Shown here one piece after another: positions 15,821 to 24,206 of a stretch of DNA of 64,000 nucleotides (within the stretch, counting starts at the first letter, position 1; every line of letters starts with the position of its first letter). The notes beneath the pieces are model-generated. The model saw only the letters and a program-made list of their open reading frames with translations, did no database searches and was not told where the DNA came from. This DNA is from Microtetraspora sp. NBRC 13810 (lineage in GTDB: Bacteria > Actinomycetota > Actinomycetes > Streptosporangiales > Streptosporangiaceae). The translations under genes were made by a program, and so were the position numbers. The DNA is taken from NCBI RefSeq assembly GCF_030268685.1, contig NZ_BSRQ01000007.1, positions 1-64,000 of the forward strand, read 5' to 3'.

Positions 15821-16300
15821 TCAGCTTCCGGCCTGCCAGATCTTGCTCTCCAGGTCCAGGCCCCTGATCACCTGCACCCGCCACGGCGTCAGCCGCAGGA
15901 CGTGCAGCTTGGGGTCCGCCGGGCTCTCCCAGAAGTTGCCCAGGTCATACCCGGCCCCGCGCGGGCTGCCGGCCCGGTAGAGGTCCCACACCCGGCGCTT
16001 CACCTCCAGGTCCTCCACCCACTCGGCCACCGTGTCGACGCTCACCGCGTTCTGCCGCGGGGTCCAGTAGGAGAAGGTGGTGTGCGGGTTCTTCGCCAGG
16101 TGCGCCGCCTTGACCGGGGTCTTGTACGTGGCGAGCCAGCCGAGCGGCTCCTCCCCCGCCATCTCCCAGATCGGGATCAGCACCCGGGCCCGGGGGCGTC
16201 CCTTGGCGTCCACGGTGGTCATGGTCGCGTAGACGATCTCGCCGATGTACGCCTCGAACTGCTTCCTGACGGCGGCGAACGACGTCACCTTGGTGGCCAT
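15821..16300 (-). CDS. pyridoxamine-5'-phosphate-oxidase-like split-barrel flavoprotein
   Basis: A 159-aa split-barrel protein with the pattern YATMTTVDAKGRPRARVLIPIWE...TYKTPVKAAHLAKNPHTTFSYW, typical of the PNPOx-like superfamily binding FMN or F420. It is too divergent from true PdxH for vitamin B6 synthesis to be claimed. It stands 19 bp downstream of an MFS exporter gene on the same strand, probably in one unit. Confidence 0.82.
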   Translation of the reverse strand: MATKVTSFAAVRKQFEAYIGEIVYATMTTVDAKGRPRARVLIPIWEMAGEEPLGWLATYKTPVKAAHLAKNPHTTFSYWTPRQNAVSVDTVAEWVEDLEVKRRVWDLYRAGSPRGAGYDLGNFWESPADPKLHVLRLTPWRVQVIRGLDLESKIWQAGS

Positions 16301-16319
16301 GGCACTCTCCGATCGGTGT

Positions 16320-17762
16320 TCAGGCCGCGACGTTGCCGGTCGCGGGGGCGGGCGTGGAGTTCTGCGGGACGCCGGTGCGCGAGCGCAGGCCGAACGCGGT
16401 GATCACCGCGCCGGCGACGGCGGCGGCCACCGGGACGACGAGCGCGGCGCGCAGGGCGTCCAGCGCCGCCTCGGGGGTGCCGGCCTCCCCCAGCGCCGCG
16501 ACGCTCACCGCGGTCACCGCCGACAGGCCGAGCGCGGTGCCGAACTGCATCGAGGTGTACAGCAGGCCGCCCGCCAGGCCGTGCTCCCCCTCGTCGACGC
16601 CCTCGGTCGCCGCCATGGTCAGCGGCCCGTACGCCAGGGAGAACGCGACGCCGAGCAGGATCATGGTCGGCAGCATGGCGGTGTAGGCCCAGTCCAGCCC
16701 CATCGGCAGGAACAGCACGTACGCCAGGGCCGCAGCCACGAGGCCGCCGAACAGCACCGGGACGTTGCCGAAGCGGTTCACCAGGCGGGGCGTCAGCGTG
16801 GGGGCGAGGATCGTGTCCACGCCGATCACCAGCATGGCCAGGCCGGTCTGCAGGGTGCTCCAGCCGCGTACCTCCTGCAGGTAGAGGGTGGCGAGGAACT
16901 GGAACCCGGCGAACGAGCCGAGGAACAGCAGCGCCCCCAGGTTGGCCCGCAGCAGCGAACCCGAGCGCAGGATGCCCAGCCGGACCAGCGGGCTGGCGGA
17001 GCGCCGCTCGATCATCACGAAGGCGGCCAGCAGCACCAGCCCCGCCGCGAAGACGCCGACGGTGACCGGGATGCCGTCGCCGGGGTGCTCCAGCCGGACC
17101 ACGCCGTACACCAGGAGCAGCATCGCGCCGGTGATGCTGAACGCGCCGGCCAGGTCGTATCCGCCCGCCGGGCGGTCGCCCTCCTCCGGCTCCCTGATCA
17201 GCGGGATCGCCGCCAGCAGGATCACCGCGGACAGCACCACCGGGGCGAAGAACACCCAGCGCCAGCCGATCGAGGCGAGCAGGCCGCCGGCGACCAGGCC
17301 GAGGGAGAAGCCGCCCGCGGCCGTCCCGGCGTACACGCCGAGCGCCCTGGTGCGCTGCGGCCCCTCCGGGAAGTTGCCGGTGACCAGGGCCAGCCCGGCG
17401 GGCGCCATGAACGCGGCCGCGACGCCGGTGACGAACCGGGCGACCAGCAGCATCCACCCCTCGGTGGCGAAGCCGCCCAGTCCGGAGAAGAGCAGGAAGA
17501 CGGTCAGCCAGAACAGGAACATCCGGCGGCGGCCCAGCAGGTCGGCCGCCCGGCCGCCGAGCAGCATGAATCCGCCGTAGCCGAGCACGTAGGCGCTGAC
17601 CACCCCGCTGAGCATCTCGGTGGACAGCCCCAGGTCGGCCCGGATCGACGGCAGCGCCACGTTCAGCATCGCGACGTCGATGCCCTCCAGGAAGATGGCC
17701 CCGGCGAGCACGAACAGCACGCTCCAGGCCCGCGCGTCCATCCGGTCATTCGATGTGGACAA
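16320..17762 (-). CDS. MFS drug-type exporter (DHA2, 14-helix type)
   Basis: A 480-aa transporter with 13-14 hydrophobic segments and the MFS loop motif GGRAADLLGRRRMFLF after helix 2, plus an IDVAMLNVALPSI motif in helix 1 typical of DHA2 H+-antiporters. The start is TTG at 17762, with GAGAGGAG 7-8 bases upstream. The first in-frame ATG is 21 bp further in and has no ribosome site. It is divergent from the HxlR regulator, which most likely controls it, and a palindrome covers the TTG. Substrate unknown. Confidence 0.87.
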   Translation of the reverse strand: MSTSNDRMDARAWSVLFVLAGAIFLEGIDVAMLNVALPSIRADLGLSTEMLSGVVSAYVLGYGGFMLLGGRAADLLGRRRMFLFWLTVFLLFSGLGGFATEGWMLLVARFVTGVAAAFMAPAGLALVTGNFPEGPQRTRALGVYAGTAAGGFSLGLVAGGLLASIGWRWVFFAPVVLSAVILLAAIPLIREPEEGDRPAGGYDLAGAFSITGAMLLLVYGVVRLEHPGDGIPVTVGVFAAGLVLLAAFVMIERRSASPLVRLGILRSGSLLRANLGALLFLGSFAGFQFLATLYLQEVRGWSTLQTGLAMLVIGVDTILAPTLTPRLVNRFGNVPVLFGGLVAAALAYVLFLPMGLDWAYTAMLPTMILLGVAFSLAYGPLTMAATEGVDEGEHGLAGGLLYTSMQFGTALGLSAVTAVSVAALGEAGTPEAALDALRAALVVPVAAAVAGAVITAFGLRSRTGVPQNSTPAPATGNVAA

Positions 17763-17770
17763 GGGTCCAC
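17755..17770 (-). promoter_or_regulatory. palindrome covering the TTG start of the exporter
   Basis: GTGGAC (17755-17760), AAGG, GTCCAC (17765-17770) form a perfect dyad that includes the start codon of the MFS gene on the minus strand. It could be a regulator site for the HxlR protein encoded next door or an RNA hairpin that limits initiation. Confidence 0.45.
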
Positions 17771-17844
17771 TCCTCTCACAGTTCCTCAGGTGGTTGCCGG
17801 TTCCTTCTTGTAACCAGCAGCATCGTCAGGCACCATGGGGGATC

Positions 17845-18339
17845 ATGGAAGACGGCACTTCAAAGTCCCTCGGTTACTGCGGGGATACCGGCGGCGACTA
17901 CGACGTTCTCCAGTGGGACACCCGGGAGGACTGTGAGGTCAGGCAGATCCTGGACCGCGTGGCGGACAAGTGGTCACTGCTCGTCATCGCCCTGCTGGAC
18001 AAGCGCAGCCTGCGTTTCACCGAGTTGCGCCGCATGATCGAGGGGGTGAGCCAGCGCATGCTCACCCGGACCCTGCGCCATCTTGAGCGCGACGGGCTGG
18101 TGAGCCGCACGGTGTACCCGACGGTGCCGCCCCGGGTGGACTACGCGCTGACCCCGTTGGGGGCGACCCTGCACGACACCATCCGCGCCCTGGTCACCTG
18201 GACCGAGGGGCACCAGAACGAGATCGCCGCCGCCCGCGCGGCCTACGACGCCCGGACGGCGGCCGAGCAGCAGGCGGCGGCGGAAGAGGCGGCCGGGCGC
18301 GCGGCGACCGCCCGGGAGGTCCTCGCGGGCAGGCGCTGA
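17845..18339 (+). CDS. HxlR-family transcriptional regulator
   Basis: A 164-aa winged-helix protein with the HxlR hallmark: CEVRQILDRVADKWSLLVIALLDKRSLRFTELRRMIEGVSQRMLTRTLRHLERDGLVSR. The Cys before the first helix is where related proteins sense oxidants or aldehydes. The C-terminal 35 residues are an Ala/Glu-rich helix not in the core family. The ATG at 17845 has GGGGGA only two bases away, so the start is uncertain or leaderless, but no other in-frame start is better. Divergent from the MFS exporter. Confidence 0.85.
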   Translation: MEDGTSKSLGYCGDTGGDYDVLQWDTREDCEVRQILDRVADKWSLLVIALLDKRSLRFTELRRMIEGVSQRMLTRTLRHLERDGLVSRTVYPTVPPRVDYALTPLGATLHDTIRALVTWTEGHQNEIAAARAAYDARTAAEQQAAAEEAAGRAATAREVLAGRR

Positions 18340-18400
18340 TTCCGGCCCGGCCCACGACCGGACCTCGCGCTCACCGGTGGCCGCGGCGGCGACGTCGCCG

Positions 18401-18922
18401 TCAGCCGCTCAGGGAGCGCTGCATGAGCAGCGTGTCGATCCAGCGGCCGTGCTTGAACCCGACGCGGGTCAGCCGGCCCGCCTCGGTGAAGCCGAAGCGG
18501 CGGTGCAGGGCCGCCGAGCGGTCGTCGCCGGAGTCGGCGATGACCGCGACCATCCGCCGCATCCCGGCCTCGGCGGACGCGGTCACCAGGGCGCCGAGCA
18601 GCGCCGTGCCCAGCCGCCGGCCGACGTGGCCGGGCGCGACGTAGATCGTGTCCTCGACGGTGTACCGGTAGGCGGGCTTGGGGCGCCAGGGGCCCGCGTA
18701 GGCGTATCCGGCGACGTCGCCGGCCAGGTCGGCGACGAGGAAGGGCAGGCCGTGCCCGCCGAGGTCGGCCAGCCATCGCCGCCAGTCCGCGAGGGTCCGC
18801 GGCGTTTCGTCGAAGGTGGCCACGGTGTGCGTGACGTAGTGGGCGTTGATCTCGGCCACCGCCGCCAGGTCGCCGGGGACCGCCGGGCGGATCACGGGCT
18901 CGGAAGTCGTCACAACGGACAC
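18401..18922 (-). CDS. GNAT acetyltransferase, phosphinothricin-acetyltransferase-like
   Basis: A 173-aa GNAT protein. Motif A is present (APGHVGRRLGTALLGALV), as are the features of the Pat/Bar/MnaT group: IRPAVPGDLAAVAEINAHYV at the start, YAGPWRPKPAYRYTVEDTIYV, and GFTEAGRLTRVGFKHGRWIDTLLMQ. Such enzymes acetylate the amine of phosphinothricin, methionine sulfone or related amino acids using acetyl-CoA. The GTG at 18922 is chosen because it lies 8 bases after the -10-like TATAGA and would make a leaderless message. Divergent from the XRE-cupin regulator, with a shared operator between. Confidence 0.87.
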   Translation of the reverse strand: MSVVTTSEPVIRPAVPGDLAAVAEINAHYVTHTVATFDETPRTLADWRRWLADLGGHGLPFLVADLAGDVAGYAYAGPWRPKPAYRYTVEDTIYVAPGHVGRRLGTALLGALVTASAEAGMRRMVAVIADSGDDRSAALHRRFGFTEAGRLTRVGFKHGRWIDTLLMQRSLSG

Positions 18923-18928
18923 CGCTTT

Positions 18929-18959
18929 CTCTATAGCGAAATGTGATGCTATTATAGAG
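18929..18959. promoter_or_regulatory. shared dyad between two leaderless divergent promoters
   Basis: CTCTATA (18929-18935) and TATAGAG (18953-18959) form a perfect inverted repeat with inner GC...GC arms. The left arm contains the -10-like TATAGA of the acetyltransferase gene (minus strand), and the right arm overlaps TATTAT (18950-18955), a -10 for the XRE gene. Both start codons follow about 7 bases after these hexamers, so both messages look leaderless and one repressor could close both promoters. Confidence 0.6.
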
Positions 18960-18961
18960 GA

Positions 18962-19540
18962 ATGGTGGACCTCGTGGCGTTGGGCCGGCGGCTCCAAGAG
19001 TTCCGGCACGGCCGGGGCCTGACCCTCCAGCAGCTGGCCGAGGCGGCCGACGTCAGCGTGAGCATGCTGTCCTCGGTGGAGCGCGGCCAGAAGGCGCCCA
19101 CGATCGTCGTGCTCTCCCGCATCGCCGACGGCCTCGGCGTGCCCCTCGCCGAGCTGGTCGCCCGGCCCGAGGACGGCCGCCTCATCGTGCGCCGCGCCGC
19201 GGACCAGGACGGCGTGGACGAGCCCGGCGGGTGGCACCGGACGATCCTCACCCCCGTCGTGCCGGGGGTGAACTTCGAGTGGATCCGCACCACGCTGCCC
19301 GCGGGCTGCGACGCCGGCCGGTTCCCCGCCTACGCCCCGGGCTCGCACGAATACGTCGTCGTCGCGTCCGGGACCCTCCGGCTGACCGCCGGGGACCGGG
19401 TCGCCGACCTGTGCGAGGGGGATTCCGCCTACTTCGCCGCCGACGTCGGGCACGCCTACGCCAATCCGGGCCGCGTGCCCTGCACCTACTACGTCGCCGC
19501 GCTCATCATGCGCCCGCGCGCCGCCCAGCCGCGCGGGTAG
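18962..19540 (+). CDS. XRE-cupin transcriptional regulator
   Basis: A 192-aa regulator: an XRE helix-turn-helix at residues 5-62 (LQQLAEAADVSVSMLSSVERGQKAPTI) and a cupin_2 sensor domain at about 105-185 (GSHEYVVVASGTLRLTAGDRVADLCEGDSAYFAADVGHAYAN). XRE-cupin proteins often control amino-acid or detoxification genes and sense small ligands in the cupin. It faces the Pat-like acetyltransferase across 39 bp, so it probably represses it and itself. The ATG at 18962 fits a leaderless start. Confidence 0.9.
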   Translation: MVDLVALGRRLQEFRHGRGLTLQQLAEAADVSVSMLSSVERGQKAPTIVVLSRIADGLGVPLAELVARPEDGRLIVRRAADQDGVDEPGGWHRTILTPVVPGVNFEWIRTTLPAGCDAGRFPAYAPGSHEYVVVASGTLRLTAGDRVADLCEGDSAYFAADVGHAYANPGRVPCTYYVAALIMRPRAAQPRG

Positions 19541-19551
19541 CCGCTCCGCGC

Positions 19552-20787
19552 TCAGCTCGCGGTCACGTCGAGTTCGCGTCTCGTGCGGAGCGGGGAGAGG
19601 AAGACCGGCAGGAAGGCCGTCGCGAGGACGCAGGCGCCCACCCACAGCGTGACCCGCACCCCGGCCAGCTCGCCGATCAGGCCGGCCACGGCCGACCCGA
19701 CCGCGAGCGCACCGGTCAGCAGGGTGCGGAAGGTGGCGTTCATCCGGCCGAGGAGGGAGTCCGGCGTCATGCGCTGCCGCAGGCTGACCCCGAGCACGTT
19801 GTCCATGCCCGTCTTGAACATCGCCAGCAGGTAACCCGCCCCGGCCAGCCACAGTCCGGCGCCGCGGTCGATGAACGGCAGGAACAGCCCGGCGGGCGCC
19901 AGGCAGAGGCCGACGACCGCCAGCGCCCGGCCGTGGCCGAGCCGCTCGGCGACGGGACGCGCGCAGCGGGCGCCGAGGAGCAGCCCGACACCGCCCACCG
20001 CCCAGAACAGGCCCAGCGCCGCCGGCGGGAAGCCGAGTTCGCGGACGAAGAGCACCGGCAGCATGGTGTTGACGATCTGGGAGCCGAAGTTGTTCAGGGT
20101 GGCGGTGAACGCCAGGGCGCGCAGTTCCGCGGCGCCCAGCACGTGCCGCACCCCCTCCGCGATCTGCGTGCGCAGCCGGGCGGGCCGGGCGGCCGGGCGC
20201 GGCGGCGGGGTGGCGGGCAGCGCGGTGAGCCGCACGGCCGAGACCAGGTACGCGGCGGCCGTGCAGGCCGTGGCCACCGGCGCGGTGAGCAACTGGACGA
20301 GGCCGCCGCCCGCCCCCCGCCCGGCCACGTTGCCGACGGCGATGAGGCTCATCATGGCCGAGTTGGCCGCGACGAGACCGTCCCTGCCCACCAGTCCCGG
20401 CAGCACGCTCTGCGAGCCGACGTCGAAGAACACGGTGGCGCAGCCGGTCAGCGCGGCGACCACGTACAGCTGTTCCAGGGTGAGCACGTCCAGCCACCAC
20501 GCCACGGGCAGCGAGGCGGACAGCACCGCGCGGGTCAGATCGGCGCCGATCAGCACGTGCCGGTGGGACATCCGGTCCATCCACGCCCCGGCGGGCAGGC
20601 CGATGACCAGGAAGGCGATCGTGCTCAGCGTGGCCAGCGCCCCGACCTGGCCGGGGCTCGCGTCCAGCGCGGAGACCGCGATCAGGGGAAGGGCGACGTA
20701 GCCGATGTTGGTGCCGGCCTGGCTGAGCGTGGACGCGGTGAACAGGACGCGGAAGCCCGCGGCCTGCCAGGGGGAACTGGGGTGCAT
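19552..20787 (-). CDS. MFS transporter, enterobactin/macrolide-exporter type
   Basis: A 411-aa permease with 11-12 hydrophobic segments. A helix-2/3 loop reads GLPAGAWMDRMSHRHVLIGADLTRA, the pattern of MFS_3/MFS_5 exporters in actinomycetes. Substrate cannot be given. It lies 8 bp downstream of a DMT-family exporter on the same strand and ends 12 bp from the XRE-cupin gene (convergent). Confidence 0.87.
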   Translation of the reverse strand: MHPSSPWQAAGFRVLFTASTLSQAGTNIGYVALPLIAVSALDASPGQVGALATLSTIAFLVIGLPAGAWMDRMSHRHVLIGADLTRAVLSASLPVAWWLDVLTLEQLYVVAALTGCATVFFDVGSQSVLPGLVGRDGLVAANSAMMSLIAVGNVAGRGAGGGLVQLLTAPVATACTAAAYLVSAVRLTALPATPPPRPAARPARLRTQIAEGVRHVLGAAELRALAFTATLNNFGSQIVNTMLPVLFVRELGFPPAALGLFWAVGGVGLLLGARCARPVAERLGHGRALAVVGLCLAPAGLFLPFIDRGAGLWLAGAGYLLAMFKTGMDNVLGVSLRQRMTPDSLLGRMNATFRTLLTGALAVGSAVAGLIGELAGVRVTLWVGACVLATAFLPVFLSPLRTRRELDVTAS

Positions 20788-20794
20788 GGTCCGT

Positions 20795-21733
20795 TCAATC
20801 GGTGAGGGAACCGGTGTGGCCGCGGTGGTCTCGCGGACGCGCGCGGGTGTCCGGCGGGGCCGGGTGGGACGGCGATCGGCGGCTCAGCCCGACTCCGAGG
20901 AGGACGACGGCCATCCCGGCGATGACGCGGAGGGTGAGGTCCTCGCCGAGCACGAGCGCGCCCAGCGTCACCGAGACGACCGGCAGCAGGTAGCCGACGA
21001 CGGCGGCGCTGGTCGCGCCCTCGTCCGCGATGAGCCGGAAGTTGAGGTAGAAGGTGAGCCCGGTGCTGAAGACGCCCAGGACGACGACGGCGACCAGGGC
21101 GGTGAGGTCGGCTTGTACCGGTACGGCGCCGCCGGCGGCCAGGGCCGGCGTGCTCAGGGCGGTGGCCGCCAGAAGCTGGGCCGCCGAGAGCGCGACGGGG
21201 TCTCCCCTGCCGGCGAGCCGGCGTCCCATGTAGGCGAAGGCCACGGCATAGCTGGCCGCGCCGCCGAGCATGGCCAGGGCGCCCCAGCCCGGCGGCCCGC
21301 CCTCCTGCCAGGGGGCGAAGATCAGCAACGTGCCCGCGAATCCGAGCAGCAGCCCGGCCAGGCGTACCGGGCGCAGTCCGCGGTCGGTACCGACGGCGAT
21401 GCCGATGAGCAGCGACCACAGCGGGGTCGTCGCGTTGAGCACCCCGGCCAGGCCGGAGCTCGTGGACCCGACGCCGACCGCGAAGAGCAGGAACGGCAGG
21501 GCGTTGCAGAAGAAGGCGGCCACGACGAGCCGTCCCCAGGTCGCCCGGTCACGTGGAAGGCCGCGACCGCCCAGCCGGGCCAGGACGAGGAGCGCCGCGG
21601 CGCCGAAGGCCGAACGGGCGACGGTGACCTGCGCCGGGCTCAGCCCGTGGTCCAGGGCGATCCTGATCCACAGGAACGCCGAACCCCAGAGCAGGGCGAG
21701 CACGGCGACGCGCGTCCATGTCCTGCCGATCAT
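20795..21733 (-). CDS. EamA/DMT-family transporter
   Basis: A 312-aa protein with ten hydrophobic segments in two EamA halves (WGSAFLWIRIALDH in helix 1; the second half begins near ALAMLGGAASYAVAFAYMGRRL). The PLW and GEDLT motifs are usual for the family, whose members export amino acids or other metabolites. It is divergent from the LysR gene, which is the classical arrangement for a LysR-controlled exporter, and is followed by the MFS gene after 8 bp. Confidence 0.88.
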   Translation of the reverse strand: MIGRTWTRVAVLALLWGSAFLWIRIALDHGLSPAQVTVARSAFGAAALLVLARLGGRGLPRDRATWGRLVVAAFFCNALPFLLFAVGVGSTSSGLAGVLNATTPLWSLLIGIAVGTDRGLRPVRLAGLLLGFAGTLLIFAPWQEGGPPGWGALAMLGGAASYAVAFAYMGRRLAGRGDPVALSAAQLLAATALSTPALAAGGAVPVQADLTALVAVVVLGVFSTGLTFYLNFRLIADEGATSAAVVGYLLPVVSVTLGALVLGEDLTLRVIAGMAVVLLGVGLSRRSPSHPAPPDTRARPRDHRGHTGSLTD

Positions 21734-21792
21734 CGTTCACCTCCCGTCCCGATGAACGTTGCCGCAGCCGAAAGCGACAGGACAAGTGCAAA

Positions 21793-21805
21793 GTTGTGTA
21801 ACAAC
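21793..21805 (+). promoter_or_regulatory. LysR-type dyad in the EamA-LysR divergent region
   Basis: GTTGT-GTA-ACAAC (21793-21805) is a perfect inverted repeat carrying the T-N11-A pattern of LysR boxes, 17 bp before the LysR start and about 60 bp before the exporter start. A TAAGCT at 21809-21814 sits at -10 distance from the LysR ATG, again suggesting a leaderless message. Confidence 0.55.
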
Positions 21806-21821
21806 CTTTAAGCTGCCCTAC

Positions 21822-22715
21822 ATGCTTGATGCGCGGCGTATGCAGGTTCTCCACGCGGTCGTCACCAGCGGGTCGGTGACCGCCGCGGCGGCGGCACTGG
21901 GTTACACCCCGTCCGCGATCAGCCAGCAGGTCGCGGCGCTGGAGAAGCAGGCCGGCATGGCCCTGCTCGAACGGGTGGGCCGCGGCGTGCAGCCGACGAC
22001 CGCGGGCCGGCTGCTCGCCGGGCACGCGGCCGTCATCGGCCAGCAGGTGGCCGAGGCGGAGGCGGCGCTGGCCGACCTGCGGGAGGGCCGCACCGGGCGG
22101 CTGTCGATCCGCTACTTCGCCACCGCGGGCGCCACTCTGGTGGCGCCGGCGCTCGCCCGTTTCCACCGGGAACGGCCGGATGTGCAGATCGTCCTGAAGA
22201 TGACCGATCCCGAAGACCCGCTGCCCGAGGTGCTGCAGGGACGGGCCGACCTGGCCATCGTGGTCCGGCCGCAGGACCAGGTGCACGAGGGCGTCCGGCT
22301 GGACCACCTGCTCGACGACCCCTACCGCGCCGTGCTGCCCGCCGGCCACCGGCTGGCCTCGGCCCCCGTGCTGCGGCTGACCGACCTGGCCGACGAGCCG
22401 TGGATCTGCAGCGAGCGGCCCGGCCCCTGCCTGGACGCCATGCTGGAGGGGTGCATCGCGGTGACGGGGTCCCGCCCGGAGTTCGTCGTGGAGAGCGAGG
22501 ACTACACCACGGCCCAGGCGTTCGTCGCGGCCGGGCTCGGCGTGACGCTGGTCCCGGAGATGGGGCTGGCCCGCCCCCATCCCGCCGTCGTCGTCCGCGA
22601 GCTCGACGGCCCGGAGCCGGTCAGGGCCATCCACACGGCGGTCAGGGAGACCTCCCTGGGCCAGCCCGCCCTCGACGAGTTCCTCACCGCCCTCCGCGAG
22701 CTGGCCACGCCGTAG
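21822..22715 (+). CDS. LysR-family transcriptional regulator
   Basis: A 297-aa LysR protein. The N-terminal HTH is at residues about 5-62 (LHAVVTSGSVTAAAAALGYTPSAISQQVAALEKQAGMALLERVGRGVQPTTAG), and the periplasmic-binding-like effector domain follows from about 90. The ATG at 21822 gives the standard N-terminus. It is divergent from EamA and probably activates that exporter in response to an amino acid or related ligand. It ends in TAG at 22713-22715, directly followed in the same frame by a broken GlxA-type gene. Confidence 0.9.
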   Translation: MLDARRMQVLHAVVTSGSVTAAAAALGYTPSAISQQVAALEKQAGMALLERVGRGVQPTTAGRLLAGHAAVIGQQVAEAEAALADLREGRTGRLSIRYFATAGATLVAPALARFHRERPDVQIVLKMTDPEDPLPEVLQGRADLAIVVRPQDQVHEGVRLDHLLDDPYRAVLPAGHRLASAPVLRLTDLADEPWICSERPGPCLDAMLEGCIAVTGSRPEFVVESEDYTTAQAFVAAGLGVTLVPEMGLARPHPAVVVRELDGPEPVRAIHTAVRETSLGQPALDEFLTALRELATP

Positions 22716-23408
22716 CGGCACGCGATCTGCGCGGGGGCGTTCACCCTGGCGTCGACCGGCCTGCTCAACGGCCGCCGCGCGACGACCCACTGGCGTTACG
22801 CCGACCGGCTCGCCCAGGCGTTCCCGGCCGTGCGGGTGGAGAAGGCCGCCCTCTTCGTGCGGGACGGGAGATTCGTCACCTCGGCCGGCGTGACGGCGGG
22901 CATCGACCTGTCGATCTCGCTCATCGAAGATGATCTCGGCGCGGAGTTCGCCCGGGACGTCGCCCGCGAACTCGTCGTGTTCATGGCCCGTCCCGGCGAC
23001 CAGTCGCAGTTCAGCGTCCGGCTTGAGGCGATCCAGTCGGCGCACGGCACGGTCCGGGTGGTGATGGACGAGATCACCGCCGACCCCGCGGGGAACCACA
23101 CCCTGACCTCGCTGGCCCAGGTCGCCGGGGTCAGCGTCCGGCACCTGTCGCGCGTCTTCGCCGCGGAGACCGGGCAGAGCCCCCTCCACTTCCTGGACAA
23201 GATCCGGCTGGAGGCGGCCGGCAACCTGCTGCTGTCGGGGAACGACACGCTCGCGACGATCGCGCAGCGCACCGGCCTCGGCTCCGCGGAGTCGCTCCGC
23301 CGGTTGTTCGTCCGCGAACTCGGCGTCAGCCCCGGCGCCTACCGCGACCGGTTCCGCACCACGAGACCCGGCGGCCTCGACGCGGACGAACTCATCGGCT
23401 CGCTCTGA
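22716..23408 (+). pseudogene. truncated GlxA-type AraC regulator
   Basis: Immediately after the LysR stop, in the same frame, the sequence reads HAICAGAFTLASTGLLNGRRATTHW, which is the nucleophile-elbow region found about 110 residues into GlxA-type regulators. The rest of the PfpI domain and the whole AraC DNA-binding domain follow to a stop at 23408 (HTLTSLAQVAGVSVRHLSRVFAAETG and RTGLGSAESLRRLFVRELGVSPGAYRDRF). The first 110 or so residues are missing. A GTG at 22830 could start a 192-aa protein with only the DNA-binding half, so some function cannot be excluded. It looks like a deletion joining the LysR gene to the middle of a neighbouring regulator gene. Confidence 0.75.
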
Positions 23409-23410
23409 CC

Positions 23411-23429
23411 GGCGGGGTCCGGCCCCGCC
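23411..23429. terminator. short GC hairpin between convergent genes
   Basis: GGCGGGG (23411-23417) pairs with CCCCGCC (23423-23429) around a 5-base loop, in the 27-bp gap between the truncated regulator and the convergent RibD-like gene. Likely a two-way terminator without U-run. Confidence 0.5.
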
Positions 23430-23435
23430 AGGGGG

Positions 23436-23999
23436 TCAGGAGCGCTTCGGCGCGTAGTGCAGCGCCGTGATCCCGCACTCGAACGGCTGGGCGCTGACGA
23501 GACGCAGCCGCTGGTGTGCGCCGGTGTCGGCGAACACGGGCATGCCGGCGCCGATCGCGGTCGGGTTGACGAGCAGGTGGATCTCGTCGAGCAGTTCCCG
23601 GGCGATCAGCTCCGACACGAGCGTGCCGCCGCCGTAGGCGATCATGTCGCCGCCCGGCTGGGCCTTGAGCCGGTTCACGGTCTCGGTGAGATCGCCGCCG
23701 GCGACGACGGCGTTCTCCCAGGGCGACTCGGTGAGCGAGTTCGAGATCACGACCTTGGGCGTGTCGTTCATCATGGCGATGGTCTCCTTGCTCTCACCCT
23801 CGGGCCCGGACGCCCAGGCGGGGATGAACCCCTCGGCGAGCCTGCGCCCCAGCACGATGCAGTCGACCTGCTCGGTGAGCGCGTCGAGGTACGCGTTGAT
23901 GTCGTCGGTCCACGGGAACGTCATCCAGTTCATCTCGCCGTTCGGGTCGGCCATGTAGCCGTCGACGGTGGTCTGGACCTGGAGCCTGAACTTGCGCAC
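23436..23999 (-). CDS. dihydrofolate-reductase-like (RibD C-terminal domain) protein
   Basis: A 187-aa stand-alone RibD-C/DHFR-like protein: RKFRLQVQTTVDGYMADPNGEMNW at the start, IVLGRRLAEGF, then GGDMIAYGGGTLVSELIARELLDEIHLLVNPTAIGAGMPVF. It should bind NADPH; substrate unknown. The GTG at 23999 is preferred because GAAGGGA lies about 9 bases before it; the frame is open to 24059 but with poor sequence. It is a distant paralogue of the gene at 2119-2730 and stands alone here. Confidence 0.85.
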   Translation of the reverse strand: MRKFRLQVQTTVDGYMADPNGEMNWMTFPWTDDINAYLDALTEQVDCIVLGRRLAEGFIPAWASGPEGESKETIAMMNDTPKVVISNSLTESPWENAVVAGGDLTETVNRLKAQPGGDMIAYGGGTLVSELIARELLDEIHLLVNPTAIGAGMPVFADTGAHQRLRLVSAQPFECGITALHYAPKRS

Positions 24000-24128
24000 G
24001 GCGTGCTTCCCTTCGGGTTGGGCGGCGGTCCGTCCGGCCCGCCGTTCTGCTGTGCCCACAGCTTGGCGGAGCCCGTTTACGAATTGTTTACGGCTTCCCG
24101 ACGGTGATCACGCTCACCCGGTTGGGCA

Positions 24129-24173
24129 AGTTTAAATCAATCGCTTGACTTAAGCTAACAAGACGGATTTACT
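24129..24173 (+). promoter_or_regulatory. TetR-type operator over the promoter of the P450 operon
   Basis: AGTTTAAATCAA (24129-24140) and TTGACTTAAGCT (24145-24156) form an inverted repeat with 10 of 12 positions matching and a 4-bp centre TCGC. The right arm contains a -35 TTGACT (24145-24150), with TTTACT 17 bp on (24168-24173) as a weak -10. The site is AT-rich against the surrounding DNA. It is placed exactly where the TetR protein encoded as second gene of the operon would block transcription. Confidence 0.65.
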
Positions 24174-24206
24174 GGCCGTACAGTGACAGTCGATTCGGAG
24201 GAGGCC

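Noticed and set aside
18401-20584. 727-aa open frame on the minus strand covering three genes
   Set aside because: Only its last 170 residues (the acetyltransferase) are protein-like; the rest is antisense or out-of-frame reading of the XRE and MFS genes with Arg/Pro-rich composition.
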